Origin: Paenibacillus baekrokdamisoli
GTDB taxonomy: Bacteria > Bacillota > Bacilli > Paenibacillales > Paenibacillaceae
Assembly: GCF_003945345.1 (NCBI RefSeq)
Contig: NZ_AP019308.1
Location: 3,720,001-3,784,000 of the forward strand
Reading direction: 5' to 3'
DNA: 64,000 nucleotides
Made by a program: the position numbers and the translations under genes. Positions 27,567-36,544 of this stretch are shown here, piece by piece. A model generated the notes under the pieces. The model searched no databases and had not been told where the DNA came from. It saw only the letters and a program-made list of their open reading frames with translations. Within the stretch, counting starts at the first letter, position 1. The number at the start of each line of letters is the position of its first letter.

Positions 27567-28167
27567 AATGTCTACGCCTCGGCAAGATCTCATTCTCTCG
27601 TTTTAATAGCTGATCTAAGAAACGTTCAACCTTCTCTTTATTCACCGACTGACGCGCTACAATGACCCCTTGTTCATTTATTACATATGCAAAAGGAAAG
27701 CGATGTAAACGCCATTTATTGACAACTCCAATATCTGATACCACTCTCAAAGCTGGCAATGCTCGTCCTGCTAAAGACCACATCATTCTCGCCTGTTCTG
27801 CACTCTTATCCATAATAATCAATTTAATCGACAAATGAGAATATCTCTCTGCTAGCTGCGGCACAATCGGCATCATTTCACGGCAAAATGTGCATCCATA
27901 ATCAACAATCAACAAGACAGTGTGACGCTCCTCTGCCGCTTCGAAGACAGTAGCAAATGGCTCTGCCTCATCGTTAGTAAGCGAATAAACAGGCATCGGT
28001 GGCAAAGTAAGCCCTGGTAGTAACCCGTCTTCTGCAAATTCTCGATGGGCTAACCTCCACAACCGCACAAGCAAGATGAATAATATAGCAATCCCTAGCC
28101 ACAGCGCTAACATTGATTGTTGCCAAACCGGCATAACGCAACCCCCATTCGTTCCTACTGCCAACAT
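27550..28167 (-). CDS. Membrane-anchored thioredoxin-like protein with CTFC motif (MauD/TlpA-like)
   Basis: The product is about 205 residues. A later ATG at 28134 with GGGGGT upstream is also possible. One N-terminal helix (LALWLGIAILFILLVRLW) anchors a thioredoxin fold outside the membrane. The redox motif is C92-T-F-C95 in VDYGCTFCREM and the cis-Pro segment is HRFPFAY. It lies next to a MauE-like gene, the usual partner of MauD-type proteins in disulfide handling. Since the operon's peptide carries six cysteines, forming or isomerising its disulfides is the natural role, though only inferred. Confidence 0.82.
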   Translation of the reverse strand: MLAVGTNGGCVMPVWQQSMLALWLGIAILFILLVRLWRLAHREFAEDGLLPGLTLPPMPVYSLTNDEAEPFATVFEAAEERHTVLLIVDYGCTFCREMMPIVPQLAERYSHLSIKLIIMDKSAEQARMMWSLAGRALPALRVVSDIGVVNKWRLHRFPFAYVINEQGVIVARQSVNKEKVERFLDQLLKRENEILPRRRHYAAKY

Positions 28168-28189
28168 AATCCCTAAGCTTCATCAGATT

Positions 28190-28729
28190 CTAATTGATTG
28201 ACTTCTCAAATGAATATACTGTTGTACACATATTAAGAACAAGTAACAACAGAACAGGTAACAATATCAAGGTAACAAACTGTTGCATAGAAATGGTACT
28301 CACTAGAGACAATGATGGCTGTGTTGACCAGATCATAATTGGTAATGCGTAGATAAGTAAGATGATATTCTGCACGATCCCTGCCTTACCCAACCTTGTG
28401 CTCATCCATCTCCCGTGACAACCGCAAGTCATATCTATTTTTCGAACGAGTGCATAAAGATGCAAGCCAATAAAGCCGATAAATAGTACACTACCTACAA
28501 TCGCTGCCATTCGAGCCAAGTATCCAAATAAGATCAAGCTACCTGTTACAAGTTCTGCACCTACGAGTAAAACAGCAATCACTTTATTTAATTTGGCAGG
28601 GGTTAAGCTTAGTAAGTTCATAATATTAAGTAGACTTCCTAGAGATAATAGCTTCAATATCGCTGATAGCAACAGCATTAGGCCAAGCGCAATTTGCATA
28701 ATAAGTGCGAAGTAATCCATATATGCCAC
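28190..28729 (-). CDS. MauE/DoxX-like membrane protein, first copy
   Basis: The 179-residue protein has four to five membrane helices and the MauE hallmark cysteine pair in MTCGCHGRW (about residues 100-108), at the membrane surface. MauE-type proteins work with thioredoxin-like MauD partners, passing redox equivalents across the membrane in DsbB/CcdA fashion. The next gene encodes just such a CxxC partner. It lies six bases from the FtsX-type permease gene, in the lasso operon. Confidence 0.85.
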   Translation of the reverse strand: MAYMDYFALIMQIALGLMLLLSAILKLLSLGSLLNIMNLLSLTPAKLNKVIAVLLVGAELVTGSLILFGYLARMAAIVGSVLFIGFIGLHLYALVRKIDMTCGCHGRWMSTRLGKAGIVQNIILLIYALPIMIWSTQPSLSLVSTISMQQFVTLILLPVLLLLVLNMCTTVYSFEKSIN

Positions 28730-28735
28730 CCTCCA

Positions 28736-31357
28736 CTACTCCACAGTTAGTTCCTCTGTAATAGACTTCTGACTGAGCTGTTTAGAATACAGTAACGAAA
28801 TAAGTATCGATATAGCCCCGACAATGATAATAGGTAGTGCAATAGTGAGCCAACTTATCGTCCATCCATTTAATTCGTCATTCCCACTAAATAACCCGAC
28901 AATAATCCAGCCGCTGGCTATAATACCTATAAGAATAGCTGTAATCGCATATAATAGACCTTGTACAATCATCACTAATCTTAACTTTGCCGTGGTCAAT
29001 CGAATCGCTCGCAGTATGGCGTACTCCCTACGGTGTGCATGGAATGTTGCTCCAAGTGTGTTCATAACACCTACGATGCCTACTACTACAAATACTGCCA
29101 TTACGGCCCATAAAATGGTGTACTGCTCTCTTGACTCCTCTGCCACGCGCAATAACTCCGAATCTAGATCCGTAACCTTAATCAATGGGTCATCTTCCAA
29201 TAGTTTCTGCAATGCAATCCTTACAGTAGCAATATCTGCACCTTCACTAACTTGCACATATATAGTTTTGGGCAAAATCGCGCTAGATCTGACGTTATTT
29301 TCATTTCCAATCCATGAGACCTTTGGATTATTAATATCTACTAAACTTAACTTTTCCTGTGTAGTGAAGGATAACTCTGTCACTCCTCTTACTGGCAACT
29401 CATATTGTTCTAGCCTTTCACCTAGACTAGTTCTTTGCACAGACATTGTATCCCCTAATGCTATTCCCATATGTGAAGCATATTTAGATTGTATTACAAT
29501 CCCCGATAATAACTCGTTTGTATCTAACTTCAATAATCCCATCTGCTTCATCAGCTTTAAATCCGTAGGTGCAACACCTAACCATTCATACTCATACGTA
29601 TCATAATACGGTGAACCTTTAAAATACTCGGGATGATATCTGTTATGCTTCAACCATTTCGGATCAGCTCTTGTATAATCAAAATCTGCAAGAAGCACAG
29701 CATGGAATGTGCCCATCGGTAAAGCCTGACCGACTCCTTTTACTCGACGCACTTGGTCTAATACTTTAGAAGACATGACATCAAGTTTCTTCTCAATTAC
29801 GATCTGTGTAATATGCTTACGCATTACTTGTTCCGTATTTGCATGGTTGAGATTGTCTATGAATGTTGGAATAGCAATTAAGGCTGTCACGATACTTGCT
29901 AATAGCATAACGATAAAAGAATTTTGCCTGCGTAATGCTACAAATTGCTTCATTGCATAATAAGCTTCCGCGATAGCGAAGTTACGAATGAACCAGCCAC
30001 TAATGTAAGAGATGATAGGAATCATATATCCCGTGCTTAGAATACATCCCCCTGCTGCTAACAACCCACCCATAAGAGTAAATAGTAAACGTGTGCTGCT
30101 GCTAATTACATCAAACCAAGCTAAGCATAATATTACAAACCCAATGACTACCAGACTTCCTGCAACCCAAGCAACAGATCTATTTAATCTCTCCTGCTCG
30201 CTAGACCGAACAGCAACAAGTGGGGCAGCAGCAGCAGTAGTGACGGCAATCCTCATGACGGACAACGTCAATAGTAACCAACCGAGCACAGTAATCGCAA
30301 CGACTGCTCGCCAATCAATCTCCACGTTAATCACTGCAATCCCCATCATCGAATCAATAAACTTCGTTGAAATATTGCAGAATAAAATACCTACACCAAC
30401 ACCCAATACAACGCCCATCAAATTCAACACGGCTGCTTCCATCATGACCATTTTATAAATTACTCGTTTACTGGCCCCAATCATCCGAAATGTCGATAAT
30501 TCGCGAACACGTCCAAGTAACATAAGTTTGAAGCTACTAGATAAGAACAATATACTGACTAGCACTAGTATGCTCCCTAATCCGATAGCAATAAATCTTA
30601 ACATTGTACGTTGCTTAATCACAACATTGTCCTGTGACCGCAGCGCTATATCTATATTCTCATCAATTTCTGATCGTATCGTTTCTTCAACAGTCTTATC
30701 GGATATGCCATCTGCTACATCAAGATATATGGCATTGGCAACCTCTCCTAATGAGTACTCTTGGCGAATGGCATCTATATTCATGATTACTGCAGAACCT
30801 GATGTATACTCAGGAATAATCTCTCCAACAACTTTTCTCAGAACAATGTCATTATTTATAGAGAATTCCTTAGTGTCCCCCTGCTTTACTCCCCAACGTC
30901 TAGCTACATCTTCAGTAATCACCATCTCGTCAGGCTGTAAAGTTGTGGTGAATCCAAAGTAGTTCCGTACTAATTCATTAGGCTCGACTCCAAAATAGTT
31001 AATACCATCCTTCTCTCTAACTGCATAATCATTTCTATTTGTTACAAGATCCGGGGATACGATTGCTACACCTGAATCAATAACACCATCAATGTTTCTT
31101 ATTTTGGAAATCTCCTCTTTCGTCAGCAACTTCTTACTATCTTTATCATTAAAGGGACTATACCCCACCATCAGGTCAAAAATTCCGAATTCTTTATTTA
31201 TAGTCTTTTGCACAGAACGATCCATAGAAACATACAACGTACTTACTACGATTATTAGACCGAAGCTAACAGCAATACCGATGCAAGTTAAGATAAGTCG
31301 CTGTTTCTTAGTAAATAGCATCCTCATTGCTATCCCAAATGTAGAGCGTTTCATCAT
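28736..31357 (-). CDS. FtsX/MacB-family ABC permease (large, two FtsX units)
   Basis: The 873-residue protein has an N-terminal helix, a large outside domain (MacB_PCD-like, about residues 45-240) and three helices of a first FtsX unit (LLGRVRELSTFRMIGASKR in its cytoplasmic loop). A second outside domain and a C-terminal FtsX unit follow (HAHRREYAILRAIRLTTAKL). The cytoplasmic loops would dock a LolD-type ATPase, and one is encoded three genes further on. Such systems act in lipoprotein or peptide export and in antimicrobial-peptide resistance. In this operon, self-immunity or export is likely. Confidence 0.88.
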   Translation of the reverse strand: MMKRSTFGIAMRMLFTKKQRLILTCIGIAVSFGLIIVVSTLYVSMDRSVQKTINKEFGIFDLMVGYSPFNDKDSKKLLTKEEISKIRNIDGVIDSGVAIVSPDLVTNRNDYAVREKDGINYFGVEPNELVRNYFGFTTTLQPDEMVITEDVARRWGVKQGDTKEFSINNDIVLRKVVGEIIPEYTSGSAVIMNIDAIRQEYSLGEVANAIYLDVADGISDKTVEETIRSEIDENIDIALRSQDNVVIKQRTMLRFIAIGLGSILVLVSILFLSSSFKLMLLGRVRELSTFRMIGASKRVIYKMVMMEAAVLNLMGVVLGVGVGILFCNISTKFIDSMMGIAVINVEIDWRAVVAITVLGWLLLTLSVMRIAVTTAAAAPLVAVRSSEQERLNRSVAWVAGSLVVIGFVILCLAWFDVISSSTRLLFTLMGGLLAAGGCILSTGYMIPIISYISGWFIRNFAIAEAYYAMKQFVALRRQNSFIVMLLASIVTALIAIPTFIDNLNHANTEQVMRKHITQIVIEKKLDVMSSKVLDQVRRVKGVGQALPMGTFHAVLLADFDYTRADPKWLKHNRYHPEYFKGSPYYDTYEYEWLGVAPTDLKLMKQMGLLKLDTNELLSGIVIQSKYASHMGIALGDTMSVQRTSLGERLEQYELPVRGVTELSFTTQEKLSLVDINNPKVSWIGNENNVRSSAILPKTIYVQVSEGADIATVRIALQKLLEDDPLIKVTDLDSELLRVAEESREQYTILWAVMAVFVVVGIVGVMNTLGATFHAHRREYAILRAIRLTTAKLRLVMIVQGLLYAITAILIGIIASGWIIVGLFSGNDELNGWTISWLTIALPIIIVGAISILISLLYSKQLSQKSITEELTVE

Positions 31358-31396
31358 TGCCCCCCTATAAATACAAGTAAAACGAATATAAAATGA

Positions 31397-31594
31397 ACGA
31401 TTGTTTTTGATGTATTTAATACCCCAGCCAATTCGAGAAATACCTTGAAACGATTACTCGAAGGGCGGGATGGCTATACGACTTTTTATCACGGACGCAA
31501 CTATCAGTCCATCAGTACTCATTGGAAGTGTTACCAGGAAGGTGGCTTGTCGGATTTAAAATGGGTCAAGGAGGCCATGAAGATTAACAGATGA
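31397..31594 (+). pseudogene. Decayed ORF fragment inside the lasso operon, family not recognised
   Basis: An open, start-less frame of 65 codons runs from 31397 to TGA 31594 (IVFDVFNTPANSRNTLKRLL, then GYTTFYHGRNYQSISTHW, then GLSDLKWVKEAMKINR). It looks like the end of a real protein but I cannot name it. The following 31600-32029 contains short broken frames on the same strand and no intact gene. It lies opposite to the operon direction, between the permease and MauE-like genes, so it is probably part of the insertion debris. Confidence 0.35.
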
Positions 31595-32029
31595 ACAGGA
31601 TCAGAAACTCGCTGACCTTAGATGTCAGTTTTGAAGCCAGACATACCTGGACACTTGCGATCATTGCTTCGTGGTTTCAAGCAGCTGCTCGGTCAACCTT
31701 AAAACAGAAAAAGACGTTGCCAAACTACTTAAGCGATTGGATTTAACAATGCCAAAGCAAACCAGAGGCTGAGATTACCGAGATCCAGAAGGCATCGTCA
31801 TGGTCCTCAATCATCATGCATAGAAACTACAGATATTTTTCAAGAATCACCCGCGATTGTCGTTGGTTATTCAACCTAAATACAGCCGAAGTTAACTCTG
31901 TTGAAGGACAATCGAAATTATATCCAAATATATCTAAGAATTCAACGGAGCACATACTAACCTTTCCCGCTGTACCTATAATCACACGTAAATCAACTCG
32001 TAGGCCCATCAATTTGCCGAACTTTCCTA

Positions 32030-32588
32030 GGGCGTGTTTGCAAACCCTCAAACCAAATGGAAGTAGCCGTGCTTTGAAAGGCTACAAAAGTAAGAGATAG
32101 TTTATCGTACCGAGTCGGCATACGACTATTATTGTTAAACAACCACCAATTGGTTAGGTGTTTAACGGTGCCCTGTGGACGCCTGGGCAATCGCCTGAAA
32201 TACGAAGTGACCGCCGACAACGTAAATGATTGCTTTACCATGCAATCCTCCATGTGTTCGGCCGATCGACTGGGATTATTGCCTCTTTTTCTCCGCTCTA
32301 TGCGGATGGGCCAGACAATGAAGGCATCGAACAACATGCTTTCGGAATCGGTTCCGCGTCAAGCGCATCCGATCAACACGCCAGCCTGTCCTAATTGCGA
32401 AATCGGACGTATACCGATAGTCATAGCAGTCCTGGACGGATGACCCATAGAATGGTGTATAGTATCTGACAATTGTTCTTCGCCGGGCTTTCTCCCTATG
32501 TTTTCCTTTCTGGTAGTAAAAGCATCTCGTGGTTCTTTCCATATGAAAAGAAGGTTTAGAAAGCGGTTGATAGTTTGCAAACACGCCC
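32030..32588. mobile_element. IS5-family-like insertion sequence remnant with terminal inverted repeats
   Basis: GGGCGTGTTTGCAAAC (32030-32045) and its exact reverse complement (32573-32588) bound a 559-bp segment. On the minus strand it holds broken frames. One ends TRYDKLSLTFVAFQSTATSI, which matches the conserved C-terminal RYDKL stretch of IS5-type transposases. The element is shorter than an intact IS5 relative and shows frameshifts, so it is dead. It sits inside the lasso operon between the MauE-like and permease genes. Confidence 0.65.
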
Positions 32589-32632
32589 CTGGCTCGACGC
32601 TACAAATCTATGATCATGCGTGTCCAAGCACT

Positions 32633-33058
32633 TTACCCTGCAACAACTATTATAACTACAGCTACCTGCACAAAACACAACACGAGGTTCCCCCATGCAT
32701 GACGAGCTGTGATAACGCTCGGCGCATTCATCTTGAAGCAACCGCAACCATATGGAAAATTCCTCCTCATATTCATAAACATTAACATAAAAAAAACAAT
32801 CTGTAAACAAGCTCCTAAAATGAAACCATACAGTCGTGTCCAGGGTAAAAAAATCCACACTGCTGTCAATAATTCAACGACAATCAGTAATGGTGCCAAT
32901 TTTGTTGTTATAAATAGCGGCATGTGATATGTGCCTAATTGATACTCACTCATGATATAACTAAATGTATACGGCGTACGCAATTTCTGTATCGAACTCT
33001 TATAGTATAAAGCAGCTATAACTACGGACACCATCCAGATCGCAATACTTATAATCAT
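32633..33058 (-). CDS. MauE/DoxX-like membrane protein, second copy
   Basis: The 141-residue protein has four predicted helices and a vicinal cysteine motif, FPYGCGCFKMN (about residues 102-112), comparable to CGCHG in the other MauE-like protein of the operon. It overlaps the preceding thioredoxin-like gene by four bases, so the two are translationally coupled. Its C-terminus lies about 45 bp from the IS5 remnant. Together with its neighbour it forms the second putative membrane redox pair of the lasso cluster. Confidence 0.75.
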   Translation of the reverse strand: MIISIAIWMVSVVIAALYYKSSIQKLRTPYTFSYIMSEYQLGTYHMPLFITTKLAPLLIVVELLTAVWIFLPWTRLYGFILGACLQIVFFMLMFMNMRRNFPYGCGCFKMNAPSVITARHAWGNLVLCFVQVAVVIIVVAG

Positions 33059-33504
33059 AATGCAAAAACACCTAACTTATTAGTTATAAAATGTTGAATC
33101 GCAGTATTGTCCTGATCAATATGCATTTGATGAATGAACATCTGTTCATCATATTGATTATTCGTATTGACTGCTACGACACAAGGAAACTGTTCGATTT
33201 TTAACATTTGAGCAATCTCCATCCGCTCACTAAATATAATCTGTCCGTCAAATACTAACACCTCTAATCCCTGTTGTTCGATCATCTGCTTCAGAGGCTC
33301 AATCCACTTTGCACAATGAGGATAACCAACCACCTCTAGACAAAATACAAACCCAACAAATCCCGTTTGTAACTTTGTCTGAATAACATCTGCTGACGGC
33401 AAACCCACCACATATCGATGATGCTCCCTTACCTTATGAAGTAGAGCGATATATAACAGAACGGAACATACACCCGTTATTAACACTGAAATTGATATCG
33501 CCAA
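33055..33504 (-). CDS. Membrane-anchored thioredoxin-like protein with a monothiol YPHC site
   Basis: The 149-residue protein has one N-terminal helix (ISVLITGVCSVLLYIALL), then a thioredoxin-like domain with VFCLEVVGYPHCAKW. The cis-Pro segment is IEQFPCVVAV. The usual CxxC is reduced to Y61-P-H-C64, so only the second position is a cysteine. C55 and the Cys after the cis-Pro are further thiols. It follows the cyclase gene and is coupled to a MauE-like gene. A thiol-isomerase, peptide-binding or non-redox chaperone role would fit, but none is shown. Confidence 0.65.
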   Translation of the reverse strand: MAISISVLITGVCSVLLYIALLHKVREHHRYVVGLPSADVIQTKLQTGFVGFVFCLEVVGYPHCAKWIEPLKQMIEQQGLEVLVFDGQIIFSERMEIAQMLKIEQFPCVVAVNTNNQYDEQMFIHQMHIDQDNTAIQHFITNKLGVFAL

Positions 33505-33535
33505 CTACTCACCTCCTAGTACTATAATTAATATT

Positions 33536-35347
33536 TTAGTGCACTAGTTCTACTCCGATTTGCTCTTCCAGCTTATACAGCCATAACTCGAGTGCAAGCA
33601 AGACCCACATATCTTCTCTCTCTATCATTCCATGTCGAAATTTATATAACGCTTGTAACCATTCTTGATGGGATATTATGTTCAATATTCGGATCCTGCC
33701 CTTAGTTGCTACATTAAAAACTTCGTTCCATACTTGCTTTAGTCCCTCATGTGTAAGTGGCAGGTGTCCAGTCTTGTTTTTACGTTCAATAATTTGCTGA
33801 GGTAAGTACTTACCCATTGATTTGCGTAGCAATGGCTTAGTCATATTGCCTTGGAATCGCACTTCTCCTGGAACGCGAAATAAAAATTCAACAAGCTCAC
33901 GATCAAGAAATGGGTGCTGCATCGTTACCCCGTACTTAGCAGCTAACACTCGGTCAGAAAACAAGCGAGCCATCGTACCTTTAAACTGTCGGTAGTACTC
34001 TTGTTGATTGTATGAAGGAATATGCTTAAGTTCTTCAATGAACTGGCCATGTTTACGCAGTTCTTTAGCCCAACCTCTGCCTATTAAAGGTCCTATACCG
34101 TAATGAGCTAGTAGCTTTGGAGTTGAAAGTCTGTATCTGCTCGCTAATTGTGATGCTTCTTTAACAGCAAGGGATATTTTTCCTGAATGCAACATATCTG
34201 CTAACGTTGGAAATGAACCTGTCAGCAGATGATCACTTCCATACCCCGTGAAGATTTGCTTAGCCCCAGCCGAAGAAGCGCAACGGATTAGAGAACTTGT
34301 AAAACTTGAAGTAGCTGCAGTTACAGCAGGTTCATATGTCCATATGTATTCACTCGGAAATTGATGAAAAGTTCCATAATCATCACAAACTTCAAAGACA
34401 GCATCATCTCGACTATTGTAATGGTCTAGTACAGCGTAAATATATTCACGCTCGTCGCACTCATGCCAGCGGTCGAAGACACCACTTACTGGTATTGTTT
34501 GTGCAGCTGGCATCTCCGTTTTTGCAATGCCGTACAATAACGTTGAATCAAGGCCACCGCTCATCAAGACCGCATGTTTTAACGAAGGTGTCATTCTTCG
34601 TTTCACAGCATTTACCACTAACTCACGAAAATGCGATTCATACTCACCAACATCACGATAACGCAATTCTTCACATTGATCATATAAATTCCAGTATTTA
34701 TGTGGATGTACACTGCCATTAATTGCCTCTAGCCAAGATGCACTTGGTAAGCGATAAACATTGTTATACGGTGTATTTACTTTATCTACATGACCATTGC
34801 ATAAATAAAAATCCATTAAATAGTCGGTATTAATCTGTTCAAGCGAGAAGACATCTTTCAGGAGACAGAGATCACTGGATATCCACAGTGTATTTTGCTT
34901 CTTTGTCCAAAATAACGTGCGCATCCCAATATGATCTCGTACAGCAATTGCCTTCCTTTCCCGTTCATCCCAAATGACAAAAGCAAACTCACCTACGAAA
35001 TCGTAAACTATATTGATACCGTGTAACAGTATAAGTTCTAGGGCAAGCTCCAAATCATTGATGTAATCAGTCGTGCGGGTATGAGATTTAGTGAGTCGTG
35101 TCAACAGGACATCTCTATTATCTAAACGAATATCACCAATGATGGTCTGTTGATGATGCACGGTACACATATGCTGCGGAATATCGATCGCTAAAGCATC
35201 TATGACTAGCGCGCTAATTGCTGGCTCATAGTGAAGATGAGTATTTAACTGCCTATAAGGAGTGCCTATCGATTCCACGAGAGTCTGCTCATTTAAGGGG
35301 GGCATTGTAGTTCCGTCCAAATTTATAGCTACTATAAACCACTTCAT
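33536..35347 (-). CDS. Lasso peptide macrolactam synthetase (asparagine synthetase homologue, C protein)
   Basis: The 603-residue protein has an N-terminal glutaminase-like domain without the catalytic N-terminal Cys (it starts MKWF) but with GEFAFVIWDERERK, then VRDHIGMRTLFW. The C-terminal synthetase domain has the ATP-pyrophosphatase loop VLMSGGLDSTLL near residue 260 and the later IFTGYGSDHLLTG segment. Loss of the Cys with retention of SGGLDS is typical of lasso cyclases, which adenylate an Asp/Glu side chain and form the ring with the core N-terminus. AGGGGAA precedes the ATG. An IS3 fragment separates it from the B2 gene. Confidence 0.92.
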   Translation of the reverse strand: MKWFIVAINLDGTTMPPLNEQTLVESIGTPYRQLNTHLHYEPAISALVIDALAIDIPQHMCTVHHQQTIIGDIRLDNRDVLLTRLTKSHTRTTDYINDLELALELILLHGINIVYDFVGEFAFVIWDERERKAIAVRDHIGMRTLFWTKKQNTLWISSDLCLLKDVFSLEQINTDYLMDFYLCNGHVDKVNTPYNNVYRLPSASWLEAINGSVHPHKYWNLYDQCEELRYRDVGEYESHFRELVVNAVKRRMTPSLKHAVLMSGGLDSTLLYGIAKTEMPAAQTIPVSGVFDRWHECDEREYIYAVLDHYNSRDDAVFEVCDDYGTFHQFPSEYIWTYEPAVTAATSSFTSSLIRCASSAGAKQIFTGYGSDHLLTGSFPTLADMLHSGKISLAVKEASQLASRYRLSTPKLLAHYGIGPLIGRGWAKELRKHGQFIEELKHIPSYNQQEYYRQFKGTMARLFSDRVLAAKYGVTMQHPFLDRELVEFLFRVPGEVRFQGNMTKPLLRKSMGKYLPQQIIERKNKTGHLPLTHEGLKQVWNEVFNVATKGRIRILNIISHQEWLQALYKFRHGMIEREDMWVLLALELWLYKLEEQIGVELVH

Positions 35348-35454
35348 CTAGATTCCCCTTCTATAATGCTCCCATAGGTTGAGATACTGGAAGCGTGATA
35401 AATAAGTTATAATAAAAGCTTAGAGAAATGGAACCAATAGTTCAAGACGAAGGA

Positions 35455-35815
35455 AGGGTTCCGTGCTCCGTTGCCTCAAACGGGCATTCAGCCGCTGCAA
35501 GCCGGAAATCATGAACAGCGACCAAGGCTCGCACTTTACGAACGCTACCTACTTGGAACTCCTAGATCAGGCAGTTGTGAAGGCAATCACGCATGGCAAA
35601 GGCTATGCGACAGACAACAGTCGGACCGAGCGATTCTTCAGCTCGCCCAAGTACGAATGTATCTAAATAAATAAATAAATAAATAAATTGGATGATCCTC
35701 GAGCCCTGCGCCATGGGATAGCTGGCTATGTCCAATAATAAAATAAAGAATGCCCGCATCAGCCACTCGGCGAAGCACTCACCATTCAGTTCTACGCTTA
35801 CGAAATCTTGACACT
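35455..35815 (+). mobile_element. IS3-family transposase (orfB) fragment
   Basis: Codons from about 35463 encode a piece of an IS3-type integrase core: KPEIMNSDQGSHFTNATYLE with the second catalytic Asp, then GKGYATDNSRTERFFSS with the catalytic Glu. Broken frames with an RISHSAKHS-like tail continue to about 35815. Upstream and downstream parts of the element are gone. It sits in the 475-bp gap between B2 and C, opposite to the lasso operon, and interrupts the operon's otherwise tight packing. Confidence 0.75.
35664..35688. repeat. TAAA tetranucleotide microsatellite, six units
   Basis: Six perfect TAAA units lie inside the IS3 fragment, directly after the codons for KYECI. The tract is prone to slipped-strand length change. 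It lies in the untranslated gap upstream of the lasso cyclase gene, so length changes would alter spacing but no reading frame. Confidence 0.8.
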
Positions 35816-35822
35816 GGAGGCA

Positions 35823-36245
35823 TTACGATCCTTCTGTCGAAAGGATTATCTTAAATTGATCGGTATATTGTGTATCTTCATTCACGTTGTGTCCGTTAAG
35901 CATTAACCATGCATGTGCAGTGAATGGCATCTTGCGAACGCCGACAACTAACTCAACAGGTAGATGAAATTTCTTCCGTAAATATTGATAACCGAGAAAA
36001 GAACGATGCATACATTGCGCAGAACGCGGATACACAGTGCAAACATAGTCAATTGTTATCAACAGCCTATTAATCTCTTCTTCAACATGATTGGTTGCCA
36101 TCAATTTCTGTACATCGGCTGAAGATGGAAGTGAATAACGCTGAACATGTCTTCTGAACAATCTTTCAAATCCGAACATTTGTAAGCCAAGATCAATTTT
36201 AAATAGTGAGGTATAGAGTTTGATAAATTCCCACTTACTCACCAT
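35823..36245 (-). CDS. Lasso peptide B2 protein, transglutaminase-like leader peptidase
   Basis: The 140-residue protein has the B2 cysteine-protease pattern. The catalytic Cys is in YPRSAQCMHRSFLGYQYL (about residue 80), followed by LPVELVVGVRKMPFTAHAWL with the catalytic His and VNEDTQYTD with the Asp/Asn position. This family (PF13471) removes the leader of lasso precursors with the help of the B1 RRE protein. It overlaps the B1 stop by seven bases. Its length is normal, so the nearby IS3 fragment has not truncated it. Confidence 0.9.
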   Translation of the reverse strand: MVSKWEFIKLYTSLFKIDLGLQMFGFERLFRRHVQRYSLPSSADVQKLMATNHVEEEINRLLITIDYVCTVYPRSAQCMHRSFLGYQYLRKKFHLPVELVVGVRKMPFTAHAWLMLNGHNVNEDTQYTDQFKIILSTEGS

Positions 36246-36505
36246 AATCTTTTCACCTTAATGAGTTTGTTTCGTTTCAGTTCAGTAATAAAATTCCCCA
36301 CGTCGATATGTAACTGTTCCTTAGAGACATTAGTATATTTGTAGTGTAACTGTATAACAATAGCATCTATACCAAGACCAGATTCAATCCCCCTCCAAAT
36401 ATCAGCACCAATCTCATCTATGCCATAGAATAGACCTCGTTGTGTATCTAACAATACTTTCTCTCCCTCTTGGTCAACAGTTCTAACATATGTATTAATC
36501 TTCAC
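36239..36505 (-). CDS. Lasso peptide B1 protein, PqqD-like RiPP recognition element
   Basis: The 88-residue product starts at GTG 36505 with GGGGTGAG upstream. The in-frame ATG at 36577 lies inside an inverted repeat and would add 24 residues unlike the family. The PqqD-like signature runs from KVLLDTQRGLFYGIDEIGADIW through VGNFITELKRNKLIKVKR. Such RRE proteins bind the precursor leader (the YxxPxL part) and present it to B2 and C. It is the second gene of the operon, about 110 bp after the precursor and overlapping B2. Confidence 0.88.
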   Translation of the reverse strand: MKINTYVRTVDQEGEKVLLDTQRGLFYGIDEIGADIWRGIESGLGIDAIVIQLHYKYTNVSKEQLHIDVGNFITELKRNKLIKVKRLW

Positions 36506-36544
36506 TGATATTGGCTCACCCCATTGAATATTATAAATTGAAAT

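Noticed and set aside
28824..30962. Long plus-strand ORFs (260, 148 and 144 codons) opposite the FtsX-type permease
   Set aside because: The minus-strand permease is well supported by domain motifs; the antisense frames show no motifs or starts.
35664..35688. TAAA repeat considered as a phase-variation switch for a lasso enzyme
   Set aside because: It lies in an untranslated IS remnant, so length changes do not alter a reading frame of B2 or C.
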